Shown: positions 44,341 through 53,227 of the stretch, one piece after another | How the letters are laid out: every line of letters starts with the position of its first letter | How positions within the stretch are numbered: the first letter of the stretch is position 1 | Notes under the pieces: generated by a model | What the model was told of the DNA's origin: nothing | The model's input: only the letters and a program-made list of their open reading frames with translations | Database searches by the model: none | Assembly: GCF_900095725.1 (NCBI RefSeq) | Contig: NZ_FMMP01000028.1 | Coordinates: 62,001 to 126,000, forward strand | Direction: 5' to 3' | From: Cellulosilyticum sp. I15G10I2 | GTDB taxonomy: Bacteria; Bacillota; Clostridia; Lachnospirales; Cellulosilyticaceae | Length of the DNA stretch: 64,000 nt | Program-made: the position numbers and the translations under genes

Positions 44341-45411
44341 TTATTTCCATATCCCTATATAATTCTTTTTCTCAATAGACGCTTCTTCAAAAGTTGCCAT
44401 CGTATATAACGTATGAAGGGCCATATCCATCAACTGAAAGGTCAATGTACAGCCTGTTCCTTCTCCGAGTCTCATATCAACATAAAAGTAAGGTTTTAAC
44501 CCCAAAGCATCCATTGCAATACGCATGCCTGTTTCCTGTGACATATGAGATGGGAACATATAATGTACACACTTAGGCTCTATTCGGCAGGCACAAAGTG
44601 CTGCAACAGCAGAGATAAATCCATCTATCACTACTGCTTTTTTATTTCTTGCAGCTCCAATAAATACACCGCATAGTCCTGCTAAATCAAAACCGCCTAC
44701 TTTTGCCAGGACATCTATGATATCCTCTTTCTCAGGATTATTTTTATCAATTGCTCTGCTGATGGCATTTACCTTTCTATTAAAGGTATCTTCTTTTACA
44801 CCTGCTCCTTGGCCAACAACATTTTTTATCTCCTCACCAGTAAGTACACTCAGTACTGCTGCTGATGTAGTCGTGTTGCCTATTCCCATCTCCCCTGTTC
44901 CAAATACTTCATAGCCTTCACCAACCAACGCTTCAACAGCTTCTATGCCAATATTAATGGCCTTTATCGCCTCATCTTTGGTCATAGCTGGCTCATTACA
45001 CATATTGGAGGTACTCTCTCTAATCTTTTTATTATGTACAAGAGGCGAATTGATTTCTCCCTTTACCCCTATATCCACTATGTAAATATCAGACTTTGAA
45101 AAACTTGTCATCCTGTTAATCCCGGTTATCCCTCTTGTAAAATTATAGGTAACTTGCTGGGTTACATCTTGTGGACATTCACTTACACCCTCATCATATA
45201 CCCCGTTATCTGCACACATAATTACAACTACCTTTTTATTGATATTGATCTTTTGAGTGCATTGTATACCGGCAAGCTTTATCACTATTTCTTCTAGCTG
45301 CCCTAGAGCTCCTACAGGCTTTGTGAGATTATCAATATATTTTTCTGTTTCTGTTTGAATCACTGTATCCGTAAGTTGTATCCCTTTTGCATATTCTAAA
45401 ACATTATACAT
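44341..45411 (-). CDS. cobT: Nicotinate-nucleotide:dimethylbenzimidazole phosphoribosyltransferase
   Basis: Activates the lower-ligand base to its alpha-ribotide for cobamide assembly. The 356-aa product has LDNLTKPVGALGQLEEI-like (IDNLTKPVGALGQLEEI), MCADNGVYDEGVSECPQDVT, GEMGIGNTTTSAAV, GFDLAGLCGVFIGAA and, near the end, the catalytic glutamate in MRLGEGTGC. An AGGAGGCG site precedes the ATG. It is separate from the main cobamide cluster and sits among the methyltransferase genes. No DMB synthesis gene (bluB or bza) was seen, so the natural lower ligand cannot be told. Confidence 0.95.
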   Translation of the reverse strand: MYNVLEYAKGIQLTDTVIQTETEKYIDNLTKPVGALGQLEEIVIKLAGIQCTQKININKKVVVIMCADNGVYDEGVSECPQDVTQQVTYNFTRGITGINRMTSFSKSDIYIVDIGVKGEINSPLVHNKKIRESTSNMCNEPAMTKDEAIKAINIGIEAVEALVGEGYEVFGTGEMGIGNTTTSAAVLSVLTGEEIKNVVGQGAGVKEDTFNRKVNAISRAIDKNNPEKEDIIDVLAKVGGFDLAGLCGVFIGAARNKKAVVIDGFISAVAALCACRIEPKCVHYMFPSHMSQETGMRIAMDALGLKPYFYVDMRLGEGTGCTLTFQLMDMALHTLYTMATFEEASIEKKNYIGIWK

Positions 45412-45442
45412 TTATAACGCCTCCTAAAAATCTTAATGCACT

Positions 45443-45994
45443 CTATTTAAACAATACAGCACTCATATAAGATACTGTATTTGGTCCGTTATTATAAGGT
45501 ATACCGCTTGTATTTGCAAGTGCAGTTACATCTATGCCATAGCCTTCTATCGGTGCAATCAGTTGATCTGGAAATCTGCAAGGCTGGTTTTCTAAGTAAG
45601 TACATTTCTCACAGTATTCGCATCCTCCTGCACTTAATGCCATCTTATCTATTTCAGGATATATTTCTTTAATTCTGTTAAAAATTTTTTCCAGAACTTT
45701 TTTATGTTCCTTTTTAGATTCCAGCATCCCCTCAAAATCAAAAGAGTCTTCTAATTGATAAACCGTCTGTATCACTAAAGCTTTGGCATATTCCTCTGCT
45801 CTTATTTTAACTTCTTCTAGTTCTCCTATCCCCGGAGGACATGCCCAATTTGTGCCGTATTTCCCACACACATTACTTTTACACATATCTCTTAGTTCTT
45901 GTCTAAACACTATTTTCTCTACATCAATCACTGCAACGCGATCAGCTTTTAATACCGAACATTCTTGTTTTAACAATTCAAAGTCAATGTTCAT
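45443..45994 (-). CDS. DUF2284 cysteine-rich metal-binding protein
   Basis: A 183-aa protein with two cysteine clusters: CKSNVCGKYGTNWACPPGIG (residues about 36-57), and CEYCEKCTY followed by QPCRFPD (about 125-143). This fits the DUF2284 family, thought to bind metal or Fe-S. FKxNID is followed by a globular helical middle. The ATG at 45992-45994 has AGAGGTG 7 nt upstream; a GTG three codons earlier is too close to that site. It lies between cobT and the PocR-AraC gene. Family members recur beside corrinoid methyltransferases, suggesting an electron-transfer or cofactor role; not proven. Confidence 0.82.
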   Translation of the reverse strand: MNIDFELLKQECSVLKADRVAVIDVEKIVFRQELRDMCKSNVCGKYGTNWACPPGIGELEEVKIRAEEYAKALVIQTVYQLEDSFDFEGMLESKKEHKKVLEKIFNRIKEIYPEIDKMALSAGGCEYCEKCTYLENQPCRFPDQLIAPIEGYGIDVTALANTSGIPYNNGPNTVSYMSAVLFK

Positions 45995-46009
45995 CTTAAA
46001 CACCTCTTT

Positions 46010-47269
46010 CTAATCTAGATCCTGACTGTGTCTTATATAAGACTGCCTATATTTTTTAGGCGAAATATCCATAAGCTTCTTAAATACTTTAGTAAAATAA
46101 CTTTGATCCGTAAATCCTGATTTAATCGCTATTTCTTCCAGTGTCATATCCTCATGCATTAACATCTTTTTGCTGTTTTCAATCCTAATTAAATTAAGGT
46201 AGTGGGTAAATGTCTTTCCCATACTTTCTTTAAAGATTTTACTTAAATAATTAGGTGTAACTTTAGCAATCCCTGCAACATCTTCTAATGTTATCTTATT
46301 CATATAGTTTTCTTTAATATACATACAAGCTTTATGAATAATATCTGCATATTTTATCTCTCTGTTTTTAAATAATAGATCCATAAATCTCTCAAGCATC
46401 GGTGTAAGCCACAGGTAAAGTTCCTCGATGGTATTAATTTCAAAAATTTCTTTCATACAAATACCATTGAGCCAAAATACCTCTACATAGTTTACGCCTC
46501 CGGCCAAAGCACCTTTAGACAGGATCACAACGAGCTCAAGTATTCTTGTAATAAGAATATCTGTATCTTCTCCGCCGCTTGCAAAGAGTTCTACTAGTAT
46601 TTCATTTAATATTTGCTTAGTTTCTTCTATATTTAAATCCTCTATGGCACTTAAAAGATATTTTTCCTTATCAATAGAGTACTTTATATTGCTTATGCTC
46701 AGGTTTTCTTTAATTCTATTAATAGATTGGTACAACTCTTCTTGCTGCTTATTAACAAGTGTTTGATGGTCTATGGATTTTACATATTCTATATCGCTGA
46801 CACTTTTTGAAACTAAAAGAAGCATTTCTGAAAGTGCTGTAACCCTCTGAGGTTTTATTTGCTGTATAGACTCAAGGTAAATATAAAGATCATGGGCTTC
46901 CTTTAGCGGAATATCATTTTTGGCAACTAACTCCTCAAAAAGATATTCTTGTTTATCTGTTATAAGCACAGGGCCCCCATACACAGCTCCTTGTATTCTT
47001 CCCTCGCTGATAATAGGTGCAATCCAATGGCAAAAACCAATAGGACAATAATAAACATAACATTCTCCAAGTCTTGCAGCTTGCTCACAGTAATACTTTT
47101 TAATATTCATACAAGGCAGCTTCTTGCCTGTTAATCTCTTAAACTCCTCACAAAACTTTGTATTACAAGGAATATTTTCAGCATTATCTTTAAACATAAT
47201 ATAATGACTTGTAACTTCTGTAGCTTCGTGATAACGCATAATACTTAACTTAACTTTTGCTTCGTCCAC
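46010..47269 (-). CDS. PocR-domain AraC-family regulator (2)
   Basis: A 419-aa paralogue of the regulator at 37315-38574, with identical length and domain order. It has an N-terminal PocR domain (CNTKFCEEFKRL, CVYYCPIGFCHWIAPI), a helical middle and a C-terminal AraC pair (ITLEDVAGIAKVTPNYLSKIFKE, TLEEIAIKSGFTDQSYFTKVFKKLMDISPKKYR). The start is GTG at 47269 with AGGAGGC 10 nt upstream. It is followed by the DUF2284 gene and cobT. Likely senses a C1 or related small molecule and controls the adjacent methyltransferase genes; inference. Confidence 0.88.
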   Translation of the reverse strand: MDEAKVKLSIMRYHEATEVTSHYIMFKDNAENIPCNTKFCEEFKRLTGKKLPCMNIKKYYCEQAARLGECYVYYCPIGFCHWIAPIISEGRIQGAVYGGPVLITDKQEYLFEELVAKNDIPLKEAHDLYIYLESIQQIKPQRVTALSEMLLLVSKSVSDIEYVKSIDHQTLVNKQQEELYQSINRIKENLSISNIKYSIDKEKYLLSAIEDLNIEETKQILNEILVELFASGGEDTDILITRILELVVILSKGALAGGVNYVEVFWLNGICMKEIFEINTIEELYLWLTPMLERFMDLLFKNREIKYADIIHKACMYIKENYMNKITLEDVAGIAKVTPNYLSKIFKESMGKTFTHYLNLIRIENSKKMLMHEDMTLEEIAIKSGFTDQSYFTKVFKKLMDISPKKYRQSYIRHSQDLD

Positions 47270-47350
47270 TTTGATTTTGCCTCCTGCTCTAAGTCCTATA
47301 TACTTATTATATACTTAGAATAAGGTTAGTCTATAAAAATATATGAATAA

Positions 47351-47388
47351 AGAGTGCGCTCAACATTTTGAGGGCACTCTTAAAAATA
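47351..47388 (-). terminator. Terminator after the corrinoid protein gene
   Basis: AAGAGTGCCCTCAA pairs with TTGAGCGCACTCTT on the minus strand, followed by TATT. The U run is short but the stem is strong. Confidence 0.75.
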
Positions 47389-47408
47389 GAAGTTTCATAA
47401 CTTTTTTA

Positions 47409-48044
47409 TTAAGCTACTACAAACTCTTTTGCAACTTCTGCACATGTTGCAGCATCGGGTGTAAAGGCATCTGCACCAATCTCATCTGCATAAGATTGTG
47501 TTACTGGGGCGCCTCCTATCATAACTTTGATTTGATCTCTGAGTCCTGCTTCTTTTAATGCATCAATCACAACTTTTTGTTCACCCATAGTGGTTGTAAG
47601 CAGTGCTGATAAAGCTACAATTTCTGGATTATGTGTTTTAACAGCTTCCACTACTTTTTCTGCTGAAATATCGATGCCTAGGTCAATGACTTCCAAGCCT
47701 TTACCTTCTAACATCATTTTCACTAAGTTTTTACCAATATCATGGAGGTCACCTTTTACAGTACATAGCACAACTTTACCAATCGCTTTTACGCCCATAT
47801 CCACAAGTTTAGGTTTAAGAATTTCAGCACCTGCATTCATTGCTCTGGCAGCGATAAGTACTTCTGGTACATAAACTTCATTTCTTTTAAATTTACCACC
47901 AATAATATCCATCCCTGCAAGCAAGCCTTCATTAAGAATAACATCTGCTGCAATACCCTCTTCTAGTGCTTTGTTAATAAGTTCTTTAACGTCTTTTAAT
48001 CTACCTTTTTGTAAGCTTTCAGAAATTTGAAGTGTAATACTCAT
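47409..48044 (-). CDS. mtaC: Corrinoid protein (MtaC-like, B12-binding)
   Basis: Carries the methyl group on cobalt between MtaB and the second methyltransferase. Residues 1-85 are the helical cap (EGLLAGMDIIGGKFKRNEVYVPEVLIAARAM), and about 88-211 the Rossmann B12-binding domain with the lower-axial histidine H101 in GDLHDIGKNLV and GGAPVTQSYADEIGAD. At 211 aa it is a normal length. A GGAGGGATTAGG site precedes the ATG. It is co-oriented with and just downstream of the RACo-type activator gene. MtaC is chosen over other corrinoid proteins (MttC, MtvC) because of the mtaB nearby; the family is otherwise shared. Confidence 0.85.
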   Translation of the reverse strand: MSITLQISESLQKGRLKDVKELINKALEEGIAADVILNEGLLAGMDIIGGKFKRNEVYVPEVLIAARAMNAGAEILKPKLVDMGVKAIGKVVLCTVKGDLHDIGKNLVKMMLEGKGLEVIDLGIDISAEKVVEAVKTHNPEIVALSALLTTTMGEQKVVIDALKEAGLRDQIKVMIGGAPVTQSYADEIGADAFTPDAATCAEVAKEFVVA

Positions 48045-48084
48045 TATCCTAATCCCTCCATAATATATGTATTTTTATTTTTTA

Positions 48085-49842
48085 TTAAAAACTCATAGAC
48101 TCCATATAGTAATCCATGAACTTTACACTGTTTGATAGTTCTACATACCTGCACTGCTCTTTTATTTGATGTGCTGCATCTAAATGCTTCTTATTTAAAA
48201 GAACTTTAATAGCACCCATCCCCGCAGAGTTACCAATACTCTCAATCTTATCTTCTAGGGCTCTTGGCAATAAGCCTATTCTAAGCGCACTTTCTTTGTT
48301 CATATAACTTCCAAATCCGCCTGCAACATATACTTTATCAATTTGCTCTATACGTATACCACTTTCATAGATCATTGTATCTATGCCTGCCCTTATTGAA
48401 CCTTTTGCCAATTGAATTTCTCTAATATCTTTTTGTGTAATATAAATTTTTGTATCATCTTGCTTTTGGGCTATTTCAAGAGCACTCATTTCTTCTACTT
48501 CTACTAAATCGTCCCCTTCTAAATAACCTGTTTCATCTATGTAACCTTGATTCAACATATAGGCTATCCCATCAATAAGGCCTGATCCACATATACCAAT
48601 AGGTGGTTCGTCATTTATTGTGGCATAAGATACTTTACTTCCCCCGTTAAATATCTTATTAATGGCCCCAAAAACCCCCCCTACTCCATAAGCAATATTT
48701 GCTCCTTCAAAAGCAGGTCCTGCTGCCGTAGCACAACATGTAATCTGCCCGTGGTTAACTAATGCTATTTCTCCATTAGTACCAATATCTATAAGCAGTA
48801 CGCAAGTATCTTTCTTGTTCATCTCGGTTGCAATCATGCCACTTACAATGTCAGCTCCTACATAAGCTGCTATACTGGGCAAAATCAGTGCCTGACAATG
48901 GCTAGGCACATCTAGATCCAAGTCCAAAGCACTTGTATAAATAGATTCTGTAAAAATTGGAGTAAACGGTGCAGTCCCTATATCCTTAGGGTTTGCCCCT
49001 ATAAACAAGTGCATCATCACTGTATTGCCGACTATGATAAGTTCATCCAGCTGATCTTTATTGAGGTTATTTTTATTGAGTAAACTTTTTATCATACTAT
49101 TGATCTGACTGGTAACCACTTTGTGAAGTGCCTCTAACCCTTTTGTTTCATGCGCATACTTAATACGTGCAATAACATCAAAACCAAAGTTTTTTTGATA
49201 ATTAATTTCTGATATAACATCTTTATATTCACCAGTTGAAAGGCTATATAAATAACTTACAATAGTAGTTGTCCCAATATCTATAGCAATACCATAACCT
49301 TCTTCTAGTTTTTCTGTAATACCTATTATCTTATTGTCATCATGAATAACAATAACTTTATCTGCCTGTTCCAAAATAAAATACGATAATTTTTTAACAA
49401 CTTCTACACTTATTTTATTAGCCCCTATCTTCTTTTTTAAAGTAGTAGCATAATCTTCTTTTGCATCATGCTTTAATGTATTTATAGCTATACAGGTTCT
49501 TTTAATAATTGGATCTATATCAGTCATTTCATAGTTGTTTTCCGCAATCTGATATCTATTGTATCTAAGTTCAATAGTAATATCCTCTGTTACCTGTAGC
49601 ATACAAGCCAAATGCATGCCTAGTTTTATTTCTTCTTTATTAAAAACACGCTTTTCTTCTGGCGTATGAGCTATATCATTTTTAATTTGAACCTTGCATT
49701 TTTTGCAAGTCCTATTGCCTCCACAAGGGGCGTGATACTCATGTTCATGAACAAGTACATTATGAAGTAATTCTCCATTTTCAGCATCTAATATTTTTAT
49801 AAGTTTATTATGCTCATCAACTATTCTCACCTGATGTTCCAT
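48085..49842 (-). CDS. Reductive activator of corrinoid proteins (RACo/RamA-like)
   Basis: Uses ATP and a low-potential electron to return inactive Co(II) corrinoid to Co(I). The 585-aa product has an N-terminal [2Fe-2S] ferredoxin domain with C40, C46, C49 and C80 (APCGGNRTCKKC, LAC). A linker follows, then the ASKHA-type ATPase (about 195-560): GIAIDIGTTTIVSYLY, VLLIDIGTNGEIAL, GAGGTF-like CGSGLIDG and VAGGFGSYMNKESALRIGLLP. An AAGGGGGAATG site precedes the ATG. It directly precedes the MtaC-like gene. This is the DUF4445 bacterial type, not the Fe4S4 archaeal RamA. Confidence 0.92.
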   Translation of the reverse strand: MEHQVRIVDEHNKLIKILDAENGELLHNVLVHEHEYHAPCGGNRTCKKCKVQIKNDIAHTPEEKRVFNKEEIKLGMHLACMLQVTEDITIELRYNRYQIAENNYEMTDIDPIIKRTCIAINTLKHDAKEDYATTLKKKIGANKISVEVVKKLSYFILEQADKVIVIHDDNKIIGITEKLEEGYGIAIDIGTTTIVSYLYSLSTGEYKDVISEINYQKNFGFDVIARIKYAHETKGLEALHKVVTSQINSMIKSLLNKNNLNKDQLDELIIVGNTVMMHLFIGANPKDIGTAPFTPIFTESIYTSALDLDLDVPSHCQALILPSIAAYVGADIVSGMIATEMNKKDTCVLLIDIGTNGEIALVNHGQITCCATAAGPAFEGANIAYGVGGVFGAINKIFNGGSKVSYATINDEPPIGICGSGLIDGIAYMLNQGYIDETGYLEGDDLVEVEEMSALEIAQKQDDTKIYITQKDIREIQLAKGSIRAGIDTMIYESGIRIEQIDKVYVAGGFGSYMNKESALRIGLLPRALEDKIESIGNSAGMGAIKVLLNKKHLDAAHQIKEQCRYVELSNSVKFMDYYMESMSF

Positions 49843-50187
49843 GACATTCCCCCTTATTTATTTTCATTCTATACTATTTTTCCTATACCCTCTATGAATT
49901 TATTATTCTTTTTTGTACTTTATTACCACACATGCAGAAAGCTTTTTTCTATTTTAGTAATCACTTTATAAATATAAATAAGTATAGGAAAATGAAATTC
50001 ATTTTTATATAGTGTTATATTAAAATCTCATAAATTTTTGTAATATAAAACAAACTTTTTCTATCTGTTAAAATAATTAAGACATTATACTATGTTTAAG
50101 CGTTATAGGAGAATGTTTTTACTGTCATAAAGAGGCTATACTGTTAGATATCAAGTAAGCTTATTTTAAAAAACAGGAGGTGTCAAT
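49843..50187. other. Divergent intergenic region
   Basis: 345 bp between the RACo-type gene and the aldo/keto reductase, which point away from each other. It must hold promoters for both. It is very AT-rich, with no clear sigma-A pair, riboswitch or repeat visible by eye. Confidence 0.6.
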
Positions 50188-51183
50188 ATGGCATATGTAG
50201 CACGAGAAGATCGTTACGAAAATATGAAATATAACAGATGTGGTAACAGTGGCTTAAGGCTGCCGGTCATTTCTTTAGGTCTTTGGCATAATTTTGGTGA
50301 TATTAATGTCCTCTCAAATAGCCGTCTGATGCTTAGACGTGCATTTGATCTTGGTATAACACACTTTGACCTCGCAAATAACTACGGTCCCCCGCCAGGT
50401 TCAGCTGAACTTAACTTTGGAAGCATTCTAAAAGAAGATTTAGCCCCTTATAGAGATGAACTCATTATTTCTACAAAAGCAGGTTACACAATGTGGCCAG
50501 GTCCATATGGAGATTGGGGATCTAAAAAATATTTGGTATCTAGTTTAGACCAGAGCTTAAAAAGAATGAGTCTCGACTATGTTGATATTTTCTACCATCA
50601 CAGACCAGATCCCAATACACCTTTAGAGGAAACAATGGGCGCACTTGATTTAATAGTAAGACAAGGCAAAGCCCTATATGTCGGTATTTCAAACTATAAA
50701 GCCGATGAGGCAAAAAAAGCCATCACTCTTCTTAAATCACTTGGAACGCCTTGTCTTATTCATCAGCCAAAATACTCTATGCTTGAACGCTGGGTAGAAG
50801 ACGGGTTGCTTGATGTTTTAGATGAAGAAAAAGTAGGTTCTATAGCTTTCTCACCTCTGGCTGGAGGTAAATTAACAAATCGTTACTTAAATGGTATTCC
50901 ACAAGACTCTAGAGCCGGTGGCCAAAGTGTTTTTATGAAACCTGAAGATATTACAGATGGTTTACTCAAAAAACTAAGAGCCTTAAATGATCTAGCAGCT
51001 AAACGTAATCAAACACTCGCCCAAATGGCTCTGGCCTGGGTTCTTCGCGAAAATAAAATCACCTCTGTATTAATAGGTGCCAGTAAGGTAAGTCAGATTG
51101 AAGATTGTGTAGATACTATTAAACATTTGGAATTTACAGTCCAAGAAATAACTGTTATTGAAGAAATACTTAGTTCCTCATAA
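50188..51183 (+). CDS. Aldo/keto reductase (YghZ-like)
   Basis: NADPH-dependent carbonyl reductase of the TIM-barrel AKR superfamily, 331 aa. The catalytic tetrad fits D61, Y66, K97 and H138 (HFDLANNYGPPPGSAE, STKAGYTMWPGPYGDWGSKKYL, FYHHRPDPNTPLEETM). The PPxGSAE and GPYGDWGS blocks are typical of E. coli YghZ, which reduces L-glyceraldehyde-3-phosphate and methylglyoxal. An AGGAGGTG site precedes the ATG. A single-gene unit ended by a terminator. The physiological substrate is inferred. Confidence 0.9.
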   Translation: MAYVAREDRYENMKYNRCGNSGLRLPVISLGLWHNFGDINVLSNSRLMLRRAFDLGITHFDLANNYGPPPGSAELNFGSILKEDLAPYRDELIISTKAGYTMWPGPYGDWGSKKYLVSSLDQSLKRMSLDYVDIFYHHRPDPNTPLEETMGALDLIVRQGKALYVGISNYKADEAKKAITLLKSLGTPCLIHQPKYSMLERWVEDGLLDVLDEEKVGSIAFSPLAGGKLTNRYLNGIPQDSRAGGQSVFMKPEDITDGLLKKLRALNDLAAKRNQTLAQMALAWVLRENKITSVLIGASKVSQIEDCVDTIKHLEFTVQEITVIEEILSSS

Positions 51184-51204
51184 TGGCACTATGTGTATTT
51201 AAAT

Positions 51205-51245
51205 TTTAAAAAGGTTACAGACGCTAAGGTCTGTAACCTTTTTAA
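51205..51245 (+). terminator. Terminator after the aldo/keto reductase
   Basis: AAAAAGGTTACAGAC pairs with GTCTGTAACCTTTTT around GCTAAG, with a U-rich tail. Confidence 0.92.
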
Positions 51246-51422
51246 TTTCATATTGAGTTACTTATATCCATTTTTCTACATTTTCTTTGTATTTAATACC
51301 AATTTAAAGAAAATTTTACACAAATCTAACTTTCAATCACGCCTATAGTGTTATGATGAAAGAAAAACTTACAATACGGAACCAATAGTTTTTATTTTAT
51401 GTACTTAAGAAAGGTCTAGAAA

Positions 51423-53174
51423 ATGAATCCTCTGCCATTAACTATTAAGGAACAATTTAATAACATCATTGAAGAAAAGCAAATTAAGACTGTTTTCCAA
51501 CCTATAGTATCACTTCGCGATACCTCTATTTTAGGTTATGAAGCACTTAGCAGACTTACTAAAAATATCATTATTCAAAATCCTGATGAGTTATTTTCAC
51601 TGGCAACTCAATATAATAGATTATGGGATCTAGAACTATTATGCCGCACTAAGGCTCTTGAGGCAGCCCATAAGCTTCTGCCTAATGAAAAACTATTTCT
51701 TAATGTTAATCCTAACGTTATTCACGATATAAAATTTAAAGAAGGTTTTACAAAGGAATATCTAGAAAAATATGCAATGAAGCCTGAAAATATTATTTTT
51801 GAAATAACAGAGCGCAATGCTATTAAAGACATTATAGGCTTTAGATCTACTATCACACACTACAAGCAGCAAAATTACAAAATCGCTATTGATGATGCTG
51901 GTGCAGGTTATTCAGGCCTTAATCTTATCTGCGATGTTAAGCCTCACTACATTAAACTTGATATGAACTTGATTAGAAATATTGATACCGATAGTATTAA
52001 GTATGCCTTAGTTAAAAGTATGATAGAATTATCAAAGCTTTCTAATATACATCTGATAGCTGAAGGCATTGAAAGAATAGAGGAGTTATCTACCCTTGTC
52101 ACCCTTGGTGTCCAATATGGGCAAGGCTATTTTATACAAAAACCCCAGGAAACCATTTCGCCTATAGATACTTGTGTAATAAATACCCTTCAAAAACTTA
52201 ATCAACAAAGAAATCATCTTTATACCAACTCTCTTTCCTATACTTATATAGGTAATCTCTGTAAAGAAGAAAAAACAGTAGATCCTGCATCTACTGTTGA
52301 AGATGTCTATAGCTTATTTTTGTCAAATCCGTCTCTCCTTGGCGTATGTGTTATAAAGAATAAACAAGTCATCGGAGTCGTTACAAGAACACTTATAACT
52401 ACGCATCTTAGCGGGCGCTATGGCTTTAGCTTGAATCAAAAAAAAACTATCTCGACACTTATGCAGACAAAATTTCTGTCTGTTGATTATCAAACATCAA
52501 TCAACACAGTTGCCAAGCTCGCTATGTCCAGATCTACTGATAAATTATATGATTTTATAACAATTACCCACAATAATAACTATTTAGGTATTGTAACGGT
52601 TAAAGAATTACTTGAGAAGGCAATGGAAGTTGAAGTAACAAATGCGAAACAGCTTAATCCACTTTCTGGACTTCCTGGAAACTTAGTTATTGATCAAAAA
52701 TTAGCTGAATGCTTGTGCTCTGGATCCCCTTTTAGCGCTCTCTATTTTGATCTAGATAACTTCAAAGCTTATAATGATGTCTACGGTTTTGGCAAAGGAG
52801 ATATTATGCTTAAACTGCTTACTCAGATTATCATTACACATAAACCTCCAAATGGTTTTGCAGGTCATATTGGTGGAGATGATTTCATTATGATACTTCC
52901 TTTTCATGATTGTACTAATTTATGTGAACAGATTATATCTGATTTCGAAGTCGCTGTTCGCAAATGTTATACTGAGGAAGATCTTAAAAATGGCTATATT
53001 GCTTCAAAAAACAGACACGGTATTTTAGAAAAATTCCCCATCGCTACATTGTCTATAGCTGCTATAACTAATCAAAATACGCAATTTGATAATATGAATG
53101 ACTTTTCAGCAGAACTTGCAAAACTCAAGAAAAAATGCAAACAGCAGGATTGCAGTATTTGCTATATTTGCTAA
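51423..53174 (+). CDS. EAL-CBS-GGDEF cyclic-di-GMP protein
   Basis: Turns over or senses cyclic di-GMP. Residues 1-250 are an EAL phosphodiesterase domain with E40 (YEALSRL), N94, E127, D157-D158, K178 and E214 all present, so it should be active. Residues about 285-400 are a CBS pair (ligand sensing). Residues about 410-580 are a GGDEF domain whose site reads G484-GDDF. No RxxD inhibitory site precedes it. Diguanylate cyclase activity is uncertain. No membrane segment is seen, so it is cytoplasmic. An AAGAAAGGT site precedes the ATG. It lies about 50 bp before ppx. Confidence 0.92.
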   Translation: MNPLPLTIKEQFNNIIEEKQIKTVFQPIVSLRDTSILGYEALSRLTKNIIIQNPDELFSLATQYNRLWDLELLCRTKALEAAHKLLPNEKLFLNVNPNVIHDIKFKEGFTKEYLEKYAMKPENIIFEITERNAIKDIIGFRSTITHYKQQNYKIAIDDAGAGYSGLNLICDVKPHYIKLDMNLIRNIDTDSIKYALVKSMIELSKLSNIHLIAEGIERIEELSTLVTLGVQYGQGYFIQKPQETISPIDTCVINTLQKLNQQRNHLYTNSLSYTYIGNLCKEEKTVDPASTVEDVYSLFLSNPSLLGVCVIKNKQVIGVVTRTLITTHLSGRYGFSLNQKKTISTLMQTKFLSVDYQTSINTVAKLAMSRSTDKLYDFITITHNNNYLGIVTVKELLEKAMEVEVTNAKQLNPLSGLPGNLVIDQKLAECLCSGSPFSALYFDLDNFKAYNDVYGFGKGDIMLKLLTQIIITHKPPNGFAGHIGGDDFIMILPFHDCTNLCEQIISDFEVAVRKCYTEEDLKNGYIASKNRHGILEKFPIATLSIAAITNQNTQFDNMNDFSAELAKLKKKCKQQDCSICYIC

Positions 53175-53227
53175 ATTCTTATCTATTTGATAGAATCAAA
53201 ATATCTATCACAAAGCGGAGGTATACT

